DNA of 64,000 nucleotides, taken from Dryocosmus kuriphilus. Its lineage: Eukaryota; Arthropoda; Insecta; Hymenoptera; Cynipidae. The DNA is taken from contig CM076197.1 in the NCBI GenBank assembly GCA_038277395.1, positions 78,911,951 through 78,975,950 on the forward strand, written 5' to 3'. Position 1 is the first letter of the stretch, and each line of letters starts with the position of its first letter. Of the stretch, positions 43,130 to 56,200 are shown piece by piece. The position numbers and the translations under genes are program-made. The notes under the pieces were generated by a model, which worked only from the letters and a program-made list of their open reading frames with translations, was not told the DNA's origin and did no database searches.

Positions 43130-45820
43130 TGTCGGTATAAAGGAAATTAACATTGTTTCTTAACTTTTTTTTCGTATATTGCATAATTCGGTACGAAAAT
43201 TGAATTCCTGATTTTCATTAATATCATTGTTGACCATTAAAACAATAAATATGTGTTGTATCAAAAAATGGTATAAATGAAATTTGTAAATCTTTTTTGG
43301 CTAAACAACTTTGCATTTCAACGTTTTTTCGTATGTCCTATAGTTGTGCCGAGAAGTGGATTTTTTAATATTTAAAAACATTTTCTACGAGTAATTCAAA
43401 AACTATGCAACTTATAGAAAAATGATTACGAGCAAATGTGTGGATCTTTTTTCAGTTGATTAACATTGTTTCTTAACTTTTTTTCGTATATTGCATAATT
43501 CGGTACGAAAATTGAATTCCTGATTTTCATTAATATCATTTTGACCATTAAAGCAAAAAATATGTGCTTTATCAAAAAATGGTGTGAAGGAAATTTGTAA
43601 ATCTTTTTGGGGTAAACAACTTTTCGTTTTAACGTTTTTTCGTATGTCCTATAGTTATGCCGAAAAGTGGATTTTTTAATATTTAAAAACATTTTCTACG
43701 AGTAATTCAAAAACTATGCAACTTATAGAAAAATTATTATAAGCAAATTTGTAGATCATTTTAAGAAGAATAAGTTTGTTTCTTAACACTTTTTTTCATA
43801 TATCGCATAATTCAGTGTGAAAATTGAATCCATCATTTTTATTAATAATATTCTTGACCATTAAAACGAAAAATATGTGTTTATCAAGAAATAGTATAAA
43901 GGCAGTTTGTAGATCTTTTTGAGATAAAAAACTTTGCTTTTTAACTTTTTTCTCGTATGAGTCATAGTTTTCCGGAAAAGTGGATTTTTTAATGTTTAAA
44001 AACATTTTCTACGAGTAATTCAAAAACTATGCAACTTATAGAAAAATGATATAAGCAAATTTGTAGGTCTTTTTTCAGTTGATTAACTTTGTTTCTTAAC
44101 ATTTTTTTCATATATTGCATAATTCGGTACGAAAATTGAATTCCTGATTTTCATTAATATCATTGTTGACCATTAAGACAATAAATATGTGTTGTATATC
44201 AAAAAATGGTATAAAGGAAATTTGTAAATCTTTTTGGGGTAAAAAACTTTGCATTTTAACATGTCCTATAGTTTTGCCGAAAAGTGGATTTTTTAATATT
44301 TAAAAACATTTTCTACGAATAATTCAAAAACTATGCAACTTATATAAAAATGATTATGATCAAATGTGTGGATCTTTTTTTCAGTTGATTAATTTGTTTC
44401 TGCATTACTTAACTTTTTTTCGTATATTGCATACTTCGGTACGAAAATTGAATTCCTGATTTTCATTAATATCATTGTTGACCATTAAGACAATAAATAT
44501 GTGTTGTATCAAAAAATGGTATAAAGGAAATTTGTAAATCTTTTTGGGGTAAAAAACTTTGCATTTTAACATGTCCTATAGTTTTGCCGAAAAGTGGATT
44601 TTTTAATATTTAAAAACATTTTCTATGAATAATTCAAAAACTATGCAACTTATATAAAAATGATTATGATCAAATGTGTGGATCTTTTTTCAGTTGATTA
44701 ACATTGTTTCTTAACTTTTTTTTCGTATATTGCATACTTCGGTACGAAAATTGAATTCCTGATTTTCATTAATATCATTGTTGACCATTAAGACAATAAA
44801 TATGTGTTGTATCAAAAAATGGTATAAAGGAAATTTGTAAATCTTTTTGGGGTAAAAAACTTTGCATTTTAACATGTCCTATAGTTTTGCCGAAAAGTGG
44901 ATTTTTTAATATTTAAAAACATTTTCTACGAATAATTCAAAAACTATGCAACTTATATAAAAATGATTATGATCAAATGTGTGGATCTTTTTTCAGTTGA
45001 TTAACATTGTTTCTTAACTTTTTTTTCGTATATTGCATACTTCGGTACGAAAATTGAATTCCTGATTTTCATTAATATCATTGTTGACCATTAAGACAAT
45101 AAATATGTGTTGTATCAAAAAATGGTATAAAGGAAATTTGTAAATCTTTTTGGGGTAAAAAACTTTGCATTTTAACATGTCCTATAGTTTTGCCGAAAAG
45201 TGGATTTTTTAATATTTAAAAACATTTTCTACGAATAATTCAAAAACTATGCAACTTATATAAAAATGATTATGATCAAATGTGTGGATCTTTTTTCAGT
45301 TGATTAACATTGTTTCTTAACTTTTTTTTTTCGTATATTGCATAATTCGGTACGAAAATTGAATTCCTGATTTTCATTAATATCATTGTTGACCATTAAG
45401 ACAAAATGTGTTGTATCAAAAAATGGTATAAACGAAATTTGTAAATCTTTTTGGGGTAAAAAAACTTTGCATTTTAACATGTCCTATAGTTTTGCCGAAA
45501 AGTGGATTTTTTAATATTTAAAAACATTTTCTACGAATAATTCAAAAACTATGCAACTTATATAAAAATGATTTATGATCAAATGTGTGGATCTTTTTTC
45601 AGTTGATTAACATTGTTTCTTAACTTTTTTTTCGTATATTGCATACTTCGGTACGAAAATTGAATTCCTGATTTTCATTAATATCATTGTTGACCATTAA
45701 AAACAATAAATATGTGCTGTATCAAAAAATGGTGTGAAGGAAATTTGTAAATCTTTTTGGGGTAAACAACTTTTCGTTTTAACGTCTTTTCGTATGTCCT
45801 ATAGTTTTGCATATTTGTAG
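43130..45820 (-). repeat. Tandem satellite with ~305-bp dimeric repeat
   Basis: About nine units. The landmark 'ttgtttcttaac' recurs near 43154, 43466, 43778, 44090, 44395, 44700, 45009, 45312 and 45617. Each unit holds two diverged ~150-bp halves, one with 'gcataattcggtacgaaaattgaattcc' text and the other with 'cctatagttttgccgaaaagtgg' text. Units from 44390 on are nearly identical, while earlier ones are more diverged. The halves are related to the monomers at 23357, 27830 and 36665. Confidence 0.9.
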
Positions 45821-46596
45821 GCGAGATTACCTATTCTTACACAGAATTTTTGTAGTAACCGCCTCGGTTGATCCTCACCAGGAACTTGCCTTGGGTCTCA
45901 GATAACCAAAAGATAAAGATAAATAATTGTAGGCGAGATTACCTGTTCTGGTTTATATTTTAGTCGTGCTGCTTGCTACTATTTTTTCGTTGAGTAGCGG
46001 ATTCGTGCCCAAACATCGTTTATTTATATATGTAAAAATATGATGAGTTAAGGATTAATAGAATTCAACCGTTTTTGTGGTTATACATATTTACTAAGCT
46101 TAAACTAATTGTAAACTGATACAAAAAAAAGTAGTGCTTAGAGACAGAGATACGTTACTTATCGTTTTCGGAACTCGACTGCTTAACGTAGGTTAGTTAC
46201 AGGAAAGCTGAAGTGCGGATTTTCGAAATACAAAGGTGGGGGTAAGACCCAGGGCCTGAGGCGTAAACAGTTCTCGAAAAGGCTCGAAGTAAAGGCGGAA
46301 AATTCCGAAGAGATGTTCTCAGTTTAGATAAGGTTAGGTGATGACAGATAAAGAGCAAATGGTTGGCATGCTGCCTTCCAGGGACGAAGAGAGAAACGAG
46401 TCTCCTTATTTCTGTCTTTCTCAAGAAAAGAGCCTAACAATTATAGCTGCTAATACTCAACTCAATGAGAATAGTAAGTTTCGTAAGTAGTGCCATAAAC
46501 CATTCGATGGCTAAGTCTCTACGGTTGCCACGAAAATTGCGAGGTTCGGCAAAAGAGATAAATGGTTTAAAATTTGGGTTATAAATTCTGGAAGGC
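45821..46596. other. Mixed intergenic stretch
   Basis: A direct repeat, 'tgtaggcgagattacct', occurs at about 45817 and 45930. Several short frames between 46197 and 46596 have no recognisable product. Confidence 0.4.
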
Positions 46597-47840
46597 CAGC
46601 AAACTGGGCGATGGACACATCGTCCCCAGCCCCTTTTATGACATACCCCCACCAACGAAACTACCCCTCACGGGCCAGGCGACAACTCCAGACTGCCCCT
46701 GGGCCCAGACCATCGGCGTTAGATCCCTTGATGAGATAAGCTCTTTGTGTTTGCGATTACATATTAGAGTTTAAGTCCTTTTAAACTAAGAATACTGTTT
46801 CTCAATTTTTATTCCATGTTCGAATTAAAATGAATCCCCTTTTCTTTTGCTAAACGTAGGTACAAATATCTAAACATATAAACATATATTATAAATTTAT
46901 ATAATATAATATTTAGTAATATATGTTTATTGTAATATATGTTTATAATGTAATTATAATTTTTTCTGAATTAAAGATTTTAATTCAACATTCAAAGTTT
47001 AGTTATGAATATTAGAATATTTATTTAGAAAATATTGTAAAAACTTCCAAAGCTTCTTAATTTTTGAATTTTTTTCAGTTTCTATATTTCTTTAAAGAAA
47101 ACTTAGAAAATCTTTAAAAAATTCATAAGCTTATAAATTACTTGTAAAAAAACTAATTTTTTAAAAGAAAATTAATTTAGAAACTATTGCAAAAATTCCC
47201 AATTTTAATTGTAATTTGATCAAAACAATAAAATTTTCTAAAATTGTGTAAGAAAAATGTTTTCAACTTCTAGATAGATACATTAATTTTTTCTTAACAA
47301 ATTTTAGAAAATTTATTGTTTGGAATACACCGCAAGATGGAGAAATATACTACGAGCCTTTTTTACAACTTTTCGATGGGAAAAACTTTTCTCTTGACAT
47401 TTTTTGAATCTTGCCTATATTTTCTAAAAAATGTGAATGAGAATGACAAGAGAACGTAGAGGGCTAGGCTATTTAACAACTATTTCAAGCAACCTGATTG
47501 GTTACATAAGAAACTTCTCAGCTATATTTGTAATTTATTTGTAACCTCGAACATGACAGTTTTTTTTTTCAATTTTATCATTTTAAAACTGTAATTTTGA
47601 TGCAGTTTGTCACAGGTAGCCACATGGGCCAGATAAACGTACAATTGAATGAATAATAATATAATGGTACTAATTACTAAGCTTAGGTGTAGAGATTATG
47701 TAGCGAGATTTAAAAGGAGATTTTTTGGCCACAGGCAGCCGCCTGGACTAACGCCAAGTGAGGAGAACTTTACTCAGTGCGATGGTGGGGGTATGTCATA
47801 AAAGGGGCTGGGGACGAAGTGTCCTATGTCCCAGCAAACT
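46597..47840. repeat. Pair of ~60-bp inverted repeats 1.1 kb apart
   Basis: 46597-46657 ('cgtccccagccccttttatg', 'acatacccccacca') matches the reverse complement of 47780-47840. The sequence between is AT-rich without a gene. No clear target duplication was found, so a MITE is only one possibility. Confidence 0.6.
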
Positions 47841-49380
47841 AATTCCAGGTAAAGAGTATCTTACACCGAAACGGAGTAGAATGATATTTTAAAAGGCCTT
47901 TGTCTCCATTTATGAGTCTTTTCGTTTGGTTTAGGATTATCTCTCTCAATACTGAAAGGAATATGTGAGACTCACCTTGCCACTCTGTAAAAGAGAGAAA
48001 TACGAAATGGAAAATTAAAGAGTCTCTTTTCCAGAGCGAGAGAAATAATTTTAAGAGTCTGCGAGACTCTTTTTGTCGACTTACGGTCAGTCACAGCAAG
48101 CCTGCGCTTCGCGGGCGATATTTTAGTATTTTGCTTTCTATTTTGAATTCTTGATCATGCTTAAAGATTTTATTCTAGTAAATGTTAAAATTTAAAAAAT
48201 ATATTTTTGTGTCATTCGTTACTTTGATTATTATTTAATAATTATTTTATTTTATTTACATTTAGTCATTTACTTTGCAGAGAAAAAAATTTATTTTTGG
48301 AAATTTAAGAAATCACAATATTCAATTTACAATAAAAAATTAAAAACTATATTCAAGCAAAAATAATGTATAAAAACCACAAAATTTTATTTTAGTAATT
48401 TTTGAATCAGTGTATGAACTGTAAAGTAATTTGTAGCTATCAATAGATACTTTTTTTTCGTGAAATGTAAATTTTTAATGTTTATTTTTGTGGTTACATT
48501 TTTCTGAATATTTTTAAAAAATTGTGAAGTTAATATTATTAAATAAATTTATGAAGAAGTCAATTTTATGCTATTTCTACTAAAAAAATATTTTCTAATA
48601 ATAAGTAATAACCTAAATATTAAAAAATAAAATGGCATAATATAATATTCGTAAAAAACATAAAATTTATTGTGCATAAAACCTTATAACGATGAAACTT
48701 TGTACGAATAAAGTAAATAGGGTGTACATTAAGTTTGTTAAAAAAAGGTGTTTTTGAAAAGTGAAAACGCTCCTCGATTTTTTCAACATATAACGCGAAT
48801 AATGAAGTTAGACTCCTCGAAGAATTAGATCATATGATTCTAAGTGATGGGTGAAAAATTTTTAAGTTGAAAACTGAAAAAAGTCTGAAAATGAACTTCT
48901 TTTTTTATGAATTTTTTAATTCGTAGCAAAAATAATTTTAAAATATGGCACTAAATCATTTTAATTTTAATACATCTATTAACGTTATAAGAAAAAACTT
49001 GAAAAAAATGTTTGATTTCAGTTTTCGACAAATTTTAGGCAATCAAAAGTTACAGCTTTTCACAACTAGCCTCGATTGAGTTATATCCAAATATGCTTGC
49101 ACGTCCAGTTTCTCTTTTGTACGTGTTTTAGGGATGTATTCTTATTTTGAGCCAAGAAAGAAAAAAATAATAATCTTACTATAGGGCGTTTTTTTAGAAA
49201 AACAATGTTTTTATTTAAAATATTACAAATATAATTTTTCTCAAAAATGACGCAAAATAGTAAATACATATAACTAGTAGTTCAAAGTTCAAAATTGTTT
49301 CACTTCTTGAAATCTATATAATTATACTCTTGCCGGTTGCTTATCTAGTGTATTTAGGACAAAATTTAAAAAAAAGTAGA
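47841..49380. other. AT-rich intergenic DNA
   Basis: Only short frames. 'gcctgcgcttcgcgggcgata' near 48105 is a stray copy of the GC-rich repeat word seen at 29101-29880. No gene is seen. Confidence 0.4.
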
Positions 49381-49413
49381 ACAAATTTATAAAAATATCG
49401 AATCGATACCTCG

Positions 49414-49560
49414 CTAGTCGATACCAGGTTTATCACCGAACCACCCTTTGATATTTTCTTCTGGGTCGAGGTGAACCGGATGGAAGGCGCTCAAGACATT
49501 ATTCCCCTGGTGCCCTTGAGACGCCCGGATATTTGAGGTGTTTTGAGTTTCCGTGAAGTA
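49414..49560 (-). other. Possible exon or remnant of unknown coding sequence
   Basis: The minus frame reads NIRASQGHQGNNVLSAFHP and EENIKGWFGDKPGID then stop. The composition is richer in G+C than the surroundings, which suggests coding, but I do not recognise it. The adjoining 22 bp (49410-49431) match 62302-62323 in inverted orientation. Confidence 0.25.
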
Positions 49561-49624
49561 TCTTGTTAAATAATCATTAAGATTTAAATAATTACTAATA
49601 AGATAAAAGGGTGCGAACAGCAAA

Positions 49625-50333
49625 TAAGAGATTATAATTATTCTTTAGATTAAGTATTGTTTGACCAAAGGGATCTTGTTCTAAATGGTAAGTCTATGGA
49701 ATCTAATGAAAATTTCAAAAACAAAATTAAAAAAAAAAAATATATGTATTCTACACTTTAAAATGTAATACATTCCCTTTTTATTTTTTTATGTTATATT
49801 ATTAATATTTGTATTTTAAGAAAAAATTATATTAAATTTTATAACATTTTATAAAAATCTACGCTTTAAATTCACTCTCATTGTTATATTGAACGAAAAT
49901 GATATATAAAAAAAATATATGTATATAACTACATTGAAATTGTACTACCTTAACCTTATTCCCAATTGCAAGAATATTTAAGGTTCATCATTCTCCTTTT
50001 CTTAATTTTGCAAAATTTATTTATCTTAATTGACTATTCCAAAATATATTTTTTTTATATATCCTTTTATATAAATGGGTGGTAGAAAATAAAAGGGGTG
50101 CATAAATACCTTATTTTGAATGAAGTTTAGATCTATATATCCATAAGTTAGATAAGTCACGTACCTTTGGGGTCTAGAAGTCGTAAAATAGAATTATATA
50201 AACACTCCCAACAATTTAATGGGAATTCGAGCATGAATAGTCTCATAGATTAACTCTTGGAACTTGACACCTGGAACTGGGAAAAGATAAACAACACTCG
50301 CGAACATGAATGACTCATTACGAAAAAGGCTGT
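49625..50333. other. AT-rich flank of the provirus
   Basis: No gene or repeat recognised. It ends with the CTAC target duplication at 50334-50337. Confidence 0.4.
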
Positions 50334-50337
50334 CTAC

Positions 50338-50584
50338 TGTAACGGGTAAAAGGTAAATAATTCACGTAATTCACTTACATAACACAAAGGTTGATATATT
50401 TATTATTAATGTTGCGTACAATGGTTAGAGAGGTTTACAAGAATCCGCCGTAGCTAGGACCTTGGACACTACTGCCTGTAGAGTCATCCCGTAGGACCCT
50501 TCAGGGTCCCAGGTCCAGGAAGCACAGGAGTGGGAGTAAGCTCTAAAATAACCTAATAGGAATGTGCTATACGACAGCGTTACA
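50338..50584 (-). repeat. 3' LTR of the provirus
   Basis: TGTAACG...CGTTACA on the plus strand. Only about two bases differ from 61988-62234. A G6 polypurine tract (minus strand, 50585-50590) adjoins it. Confidence 0.95.
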
Positions 50585-50604
50585 CCCCCCGATGTAGAGT
50601 AAAA

Positions 50605-52461
50605 TTAGTCCCTAATTTTAAGCCTAAGTTGTCTAGGTTTCACGATTTCTGTAGCTTCTATCGTTGGCGTTTCTATTCTAGCTTTAAGTGCGAGCGGAGT
50701 AGCCGATGTTGGTGGTAGATGCATCTGAGGTGTTGCGTTGACATTCGTTTTAACACAAAAAAGATTTATACAAAATTTCCTCGGAGTAAGCTTCGAAATA
50801 CAATTAAAAAGACCTATCCTGTAGCTCGTGTACAAAACTATAATTCCTATGGACGCATAGCCTATGTATGTCAAGACGTTACTACTGGTTTCTATCCATG
50901 AGTGATTTCGCCTGTCGTTTCTAATAGTGTTCATCGAGGATTGTATATTACCTAATGTGGTTTTAAATTCATTAATTTTATCATGCGTTAGCGTTTCCTG
51001 TATTGCTGGAAGATTATCCTTTAATAATTCTAATTCACCTTCTTCAAATGGTAGTGAAACATTTTTTTTGTACTGAATATTTTCTGTGATCGACATAGAG
51101 CCAGACAATTTTAACATTGATTTAGGTGTCTGTATAATACAATTCGTTCCTATTACAAGGGAGGCAGTATCTAAGGTGATTGTCTCGGTGTGTCCATCGC
51201 ATACAGAATTAATTTCTAAGCTCTGTTCGGGAATTAAAATATATTGATTAGCGCTTTGCAGAGGAATGTACGCCAATTCTTGAATTTGGAAAATCGGTAT
51301 TTGACATATTTTACTATTTAATATTTTGGCGCTTGATTTAAATACTTCACTCTCGCAGGAATGTATTTCGCTTAAAAAGTAACTTGGTTGTGTTCTTTTA
51401 CAGATTTTCGTATTACCTAAATTTTTACATGTTTGTATCAAAGTTCTGTCACCGGCAATATAAAAGCTCTTTTCTTTGCTAATCATAATAATCTCGTGTG
51501 CTGGTATAACCGCTAAGAATGTTTTTCCGCTAGGTTTAGGGATGGGGATTAGGTGTAAGCATTGCAGGGTTTCGAGTTCTAGGATGGGGACTTGTAGGGA
51601 GTATATAAATTTTCTGTCAATTATAGTAACTGAAAGTTCAGAAATATCAATGATGTGTTGATAGTTATATTCTGTGAGTTTAATTGGATAAATAACCTTT
51701 TCCTGCTCCTCTAGTTTCGTTAACTCGTCAATGATCTGCCTGGGAGTCAAAAGCTGGGGATGTATGATCCCGTGCTTCCCATCATTAATAGCATTGATCA
51801 TTAGATTAATGTCCTCGCTGATTTCTTCTAATGCAAGAGTGCAAGCTAATAACTGATTGGCTAGTTGTAGATTCTGCTGGTTTTTATTGGTTGGATTTAT
51901 TAATTCATTTAACTCATCTAATCGACTTTTAGTTTGTTCGTTCATTTTCTGGATGTCATGTGAGGTGGAGTCGAGCAAGCTACGGATAATAATGGTTTGA
52001 TTAGATATGCTTTGTGACATTTTTGCATTGTCGCTAAACAGTTTGTCCATGTTCTCGTTGATGAGAGACAAGTCAGCTTCGTCCAACGTGCCAAATAATG
52101 CTTTCGATAAAGTGCCTATTCCGTTTACCAGTCCTTTCTTTTGTCGACCGTACCCTAATATATGATGAAGGTTGGAGTACAAGAATTTAATTCTATCGAG
52201 TCGTCCCGTGAGAAGCTGTATTTCTCTGGCTTCATAACAATCGCCTTTACACTGTTCTTTTGTGAATTCCAAGGCACTTTGCACCTGATGAAGCCGGTAG
52301 TATAAGTTGTCACTTTCGACTACGTTGATGAGTTTCCAGGTTTGATGGTATAATCGAGCTTCTCCCAAATCCTCCGCGTAGATAGTGACATCCTTCAGAG
52401 ATTCAATTCTTAGTTTCCCGTAGGCAAGGCTCAAGAGGGTCAGTATCCAAAGAATCTCCAT
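50605..52461 (-). CDS. env: Envelope-like glycoprotein
   Basis: An intact frame of about 618 residues from the ATG at 52461. An upstream in-frame TTG also exists. A hydrophobic signal peptide (ILWILTLLSLAYG) leads into an ectodomain. A basic cleavage site RQKK with a hydrophobic stretch after it lies at about residue 110, as in insect errantivirus and baculovirus F-type fusion proteins. A membrane span lies near the C-terminus (about residues 525-550), followed by a ~65-residue tail. Such proteins are made from a spliced RNA and mediate membrane fusion. The ATG lies just past the integrase stop (52470), the usual arrangement. The frame has no stop, so this part of the provirus is undamaged. 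Confidence 0.88.
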   Translation of the reverse strand: MEILWILTLLSLAYGKLRIESLKDVTIYAEDLGEARLYHQTWKLINVVESDNLYYRLHQVQSALEFTKEQCKGDCYEAREIQLLTGRLDRIKFLYSNLHHILGYGRQKKGLVNGIGTLSKALFGTLDEADLSLINENMDKLFSDNAKMSQSISNQTIIIRSLLDSTSHDIQKMNEQTKSRLDELNELINPTNKNQQNLQLANQLLACTLALEEISEDINLMINAINDGKHGIIHPQLLTPRQIIDELTKLEEQEKVIYPIKLTEYNYQHIIDISELSVTIIDRKFIYSLQVPILELETLQCLHLIPIPKPSGKTFLAVIPAHEIIMISKEKSFYIAGDRTLIQTCKNLGNTKICKRTQPSYFLSEIHSCESEVFKSSAKILNSKICQIPIFQIQELAYIPLQSANQYILIPEQSLEINSVCDGHTETITLDTASLVIGTNCIIQTPKSMLKLSGSMSITENIQYKKNVSLPFEEGELELLKDNLPAIQETLTHDKINEFKTTLGNIQSSMNTIRNDRRNHSWIETSSNVLTYIGYASIGIIVLYTSYRIGLFNCISKLTPRKFCINLFCVKTNVNATPQMHLPPTSATPLALKARIETPTIEATEIVKPRQLRLKIRD

Positions 52462-52469
52462 CTGCAAAT

Positions 52470-53218
52470 TCAATAATGGTCCTTGAGACGGTTTGCATGA
52501 ACGATGGTTCGGTCATTATTTAAGAGGATTTCGTAATTGTTATTGGGTAAGGTTCTAACCACGATGGCTGGGCCTTTCCACTCTGGGCTGAGCTTATTTT
52601 CTTTAGTATTTAATATTTTAACTAGATCGCCGGGTCCAAAAATCTTTTGGGGTAGTGCTATTCTCGCATCCTGTTGTCTTTTGTACTTATCCTTGTTTCT
52701 TTCTATCTTCTCCTTTGCTTTTTTTTAGGTAAAGTTCGTGTCGATCTTGCCAGAGTTTAACCAATTCAGGATATTTTAAACTGGGTGTGGTAGCTAGGGC
52801 AGAGGGAATATTAGCGTTCCTACCGAATGTTAATTGGAAGGGGCTGAATCCAGTTCCTTCATGGGTCATAGTGTTGTAGGCCATGCAAATGAATTTTAAA
52901 GTATCGTCCCATGGTACATTCAAGTCAGACATTGCTGTTTTGATCAGATCTTTGATGGTTGCGTGGGTTCTTTCCAGGGCTCCATTGGATTGCGGATGGA
53001 ACGCGGTTGTTTTCACGTGTCTGATTCTAAAGAGATTCTCGAAATTTTGGAATAACTCGGAGAGAAAGTTCTGTCCTTGATCTGTTAAGATGTGCTTAGG
53101 TGATCCGAATATGTATATATAATGATCAAATAGATTTTCGACTATGGATTCTGCCGTTGTGTTTTTTAGTGGAATTAGAGTAAGGTATTTCGTAAGCATA
53201 TCCTGAATCGACAAGATG
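52470..53218 (-). pseudogene. Integrase, C-terminal two thirds
   Basis: Carries the second core Asp (ILTDQGQNFLS) and the Glu region (HPQSNGALERTHATIK), then a linker and the C-terminal domain with FGPGDLVKILN. It is cut off on the 5' side by the hAT at the TSD ACAAGATG. A one-base shift in a T8 run at about 52727 changes frame before the C-terminal domain, which then runs to TGA at 52470. Deleting the hAT and one TSD copy brings this frame into register with the upstream part. Confidence 0.88.
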
Positions 53219-56200
53219 CAGGGACTAGGAGCGAAAGTAAGAGCGAGTGGAAAAACCTTTCTACTCCCGCTCACGCTCAGATGTAGCAGTAGAAACTAGT
53301 AAGGAATAAAAGGGTCTGGTCATGAGGCCTCCAGGTCAGAGATTTTAGGTGTCGAGCCGAACTCGAGTTTCATGGAGAGCGATAGGACATCTGGATATCC
53401 TGATACCTGAGGTATTGTCCGTAGAGACAGCAAGCTTGGCTCTAGGAAAGAGACTTTCTGTTTCGGAAATCGCTCTCGAGCTCCCATGAAGAGCCTATCT
53501 GACCGAGCGGGAAAAGGTTCGCTCTTGGGGTGAGCGATGCGCTCTTCGAGTTAAAGTTAGAAACTCTCAGTAAGAGCGACTCTCGAGAGTCATAGGAACG
53601 AAGAGGCCTCGCGATGAGGCCTCAAGGTGAGCTCTGAGGCCTCACTGGGCTTCACCACAAAATGTGTATCCCACTCGGTGGCGCCGCATAAATGCATGCA
53701 GCATACGACATACGATATAACTGCTACAATATATCTCTGGAGTACAAATGTTATAAATATTTGGAGTTTTTAGCATGATTTTTAATTTTTTAACACCTTT
53801 CTTGTGAGTTTAAATATCTCCATGTTTTCAATTTTTCATTGCAGAAGATCGCCAATTTTTCAACTTTTTATTATAAAATATAATACGTATTTACCGGATA
53901 TATTTAAAAAGAACTTTTTAGGGATATTTGACAAATAAAAGTCTGAAGAAACTTACATTATACAAAATGCTATAAAGATGATTGATTTCAAGGGAAGCAA
54001 GCAAAATATGCAAATGTTTAAAAACCTCACAAAATTAAAAAAGAATTCTATATTCTTTTATTTTTTCGACCAAAGTATCACCATTTAAATTTGCAAAACC
54101 CATAACAATGAATAAATAGGTTAAAGATGACTCAGAGTCAATCTGAATCAAACAATCTCTTTTACGTCCAATATCAACAATTGAAGTGAAAACTTGCTCA
54201 AAAACGAACAACATCGCGACTCAATTCGGAACAATATTCTAGAAAGGTTTACTAATTACACGAATGTAGCCTCAGTGACTCTATGTGAGTTTTCAATTTT
54301 CCAGTTCATTTTATTATAATAAAGACAGCTCCTATTGTTACTACATTATTACTAAACTGTAAAAAATCCTATGTAAGATTACACTAGGAATCAGGGACAT
54401 AAAGATACCAATGACTACTAGGGGAAATTTACGTAAATACTGTAAAAATATGAAGACAGTGTAAAATCACACGCTGTTGGGAAAGCTCCCATCCGGTCGT
54501 TTGGGATGAATAGAATTTATTCTACTTATTTATTTATATTGAATTTATCATATTTTATGAAATTTATTATTCTTCTAATAGCAAAATATAATCAGTACTA
54601 ACGTTATTTCTCTTAGCCGCATCAGAAACACGATCACGATTTATTGGTAGACTGCTTGAGATTTATACATTTCTATTATAATGAAACAAACATTCTGCGG
54701 ACTCAGAACTCCACACTGTAAAAAATCCTATGTAAATTTACACTAGTAATCGGGGGCATAAAGATACCAATGATTACTATAAGGGAAATTGACGGCCGGG
54801 ATGCAATAACCGGTGTTGCGCTTGAAACGGGTAGAACTATTGTCCAAGCCAAGAAAAAGGGGATAGACATTTTTTTTCGAAAATCCTTTTTTACAAAAAT
54901 TTGACAATATAGAGAATTAAAAACTGCACCTTTTTCTCAAAAACAGTTTTTTCATTGCATCGCCTGTTTTGTTTTAAAAAAATAAAATGTTTTTTTTTCG
55001 CAGTTTTTTTATTGAAAAATCGTGTTTTTTTAGAATCAACTCGCAATAATGTGGACAATTCTTGATAAAATTGGAATTTTTTTTTTTATCATGTACGGGA
55101 GTTTTTCCGCTTCCGTTGATGTGGGTGAACATTTCATAAACATTGTAATTGTTTATAATAAATGAATCCGAATAAAGTACCGTATTTTCTGAGCTTATGC
55201 TGTTAAAATTTTTCGTATAAATTGGAATATGAAAAAATCGTAAAAAAACAGATATGTGAAGCAGTGTCGGGAGAAGTTTTTCGTCAAGCAATATTTTGTT
55301 TGATCGAAAATTAAAAAAAAACGAGTTGAAGTCAAAAGTGCTCGCCGCTCGAATGTTTCTGTATTATTGATCTGCGTTCTTTTCAAATAAAACAGCGGAA
55401 ATCGGTTCGAGCGGCGAGCACTTTTGACTTCAACTCGTCGTATTGTTCTTTTCATTTTCGACCAAACAAAATATTGCTTGACGAAAAACTCCTCCTAACA
55501 CTGCTTCACGAATCTGTTTTTACGATTTTTTCATATTCCAATTTATACGAAAAATTTTAACAGCATAATCTCAGAAAATACGGTACTTTATTCGGATTAA
55601 ATTATTATAAACAATTACAATGTTTATGAAATGTTCACCTACATCAACGGAAGCGGAAAAACTCCCGTACATGATAAAAAAAAAATTCCAATTTTATCAA
55701 GAATTGTCCACATTATTGCGGTTTACCGATCTGATCAGTAAGCTGTATACAATTAATATTTATCTATGTTTAATGAAGCTCTATCGAATTTTATTGTAGC
55801 TGAGACATAAAATTATATTTATGGCTAAAATATAATTATAAACGCTAATTGACGCTAATTGACGTAAAAATAAAAGTTACTTCAAATAAAATATGTATAT
55901 ACGCGTGTATTTCATTTAATCAATGAGAATCCTTCTTTCTTGTCGTAAATAAAGTACAATGCATTTGAATATATTTTTTAATATTTTCAATTATTTCAAA
56001 ATGTTTTAAAAACGTGTTAGACACTATAATTGAAATATTTTTTATACATTTATCTCAATACCTATTCCTAATTTTCTTCTTGTTTTTGTAAGTGCTCCAT
56101 ATGTAGTATGTACCAAGTGTACTGTAAACTTTGAACTTCTAAATGCTTTTACAAGTTTTATGACAATTTTCGTAGTATAAAAAATGACGTGTTTGATAAC

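Noticed and set aside
43426..44005. Repeated 70-90-residue frames starting MFLNIKKSTF
   Set aside because: They arise from the ~305-bp satellite unit and recur with it, so they are not genes.
46434..46655. 73-residue minus-strand frame with WGRCVHRPVCWPSR
   Set aside because: It overlaps a repeat end and has no recognisable domain or splice support.
54974..55455. Two minus-strand frames within the hAT palindrome
   Set aside because: They lie in a foldback arm and are Phe/Lys-rich frames from AT-rich repeats; no transposase motif.
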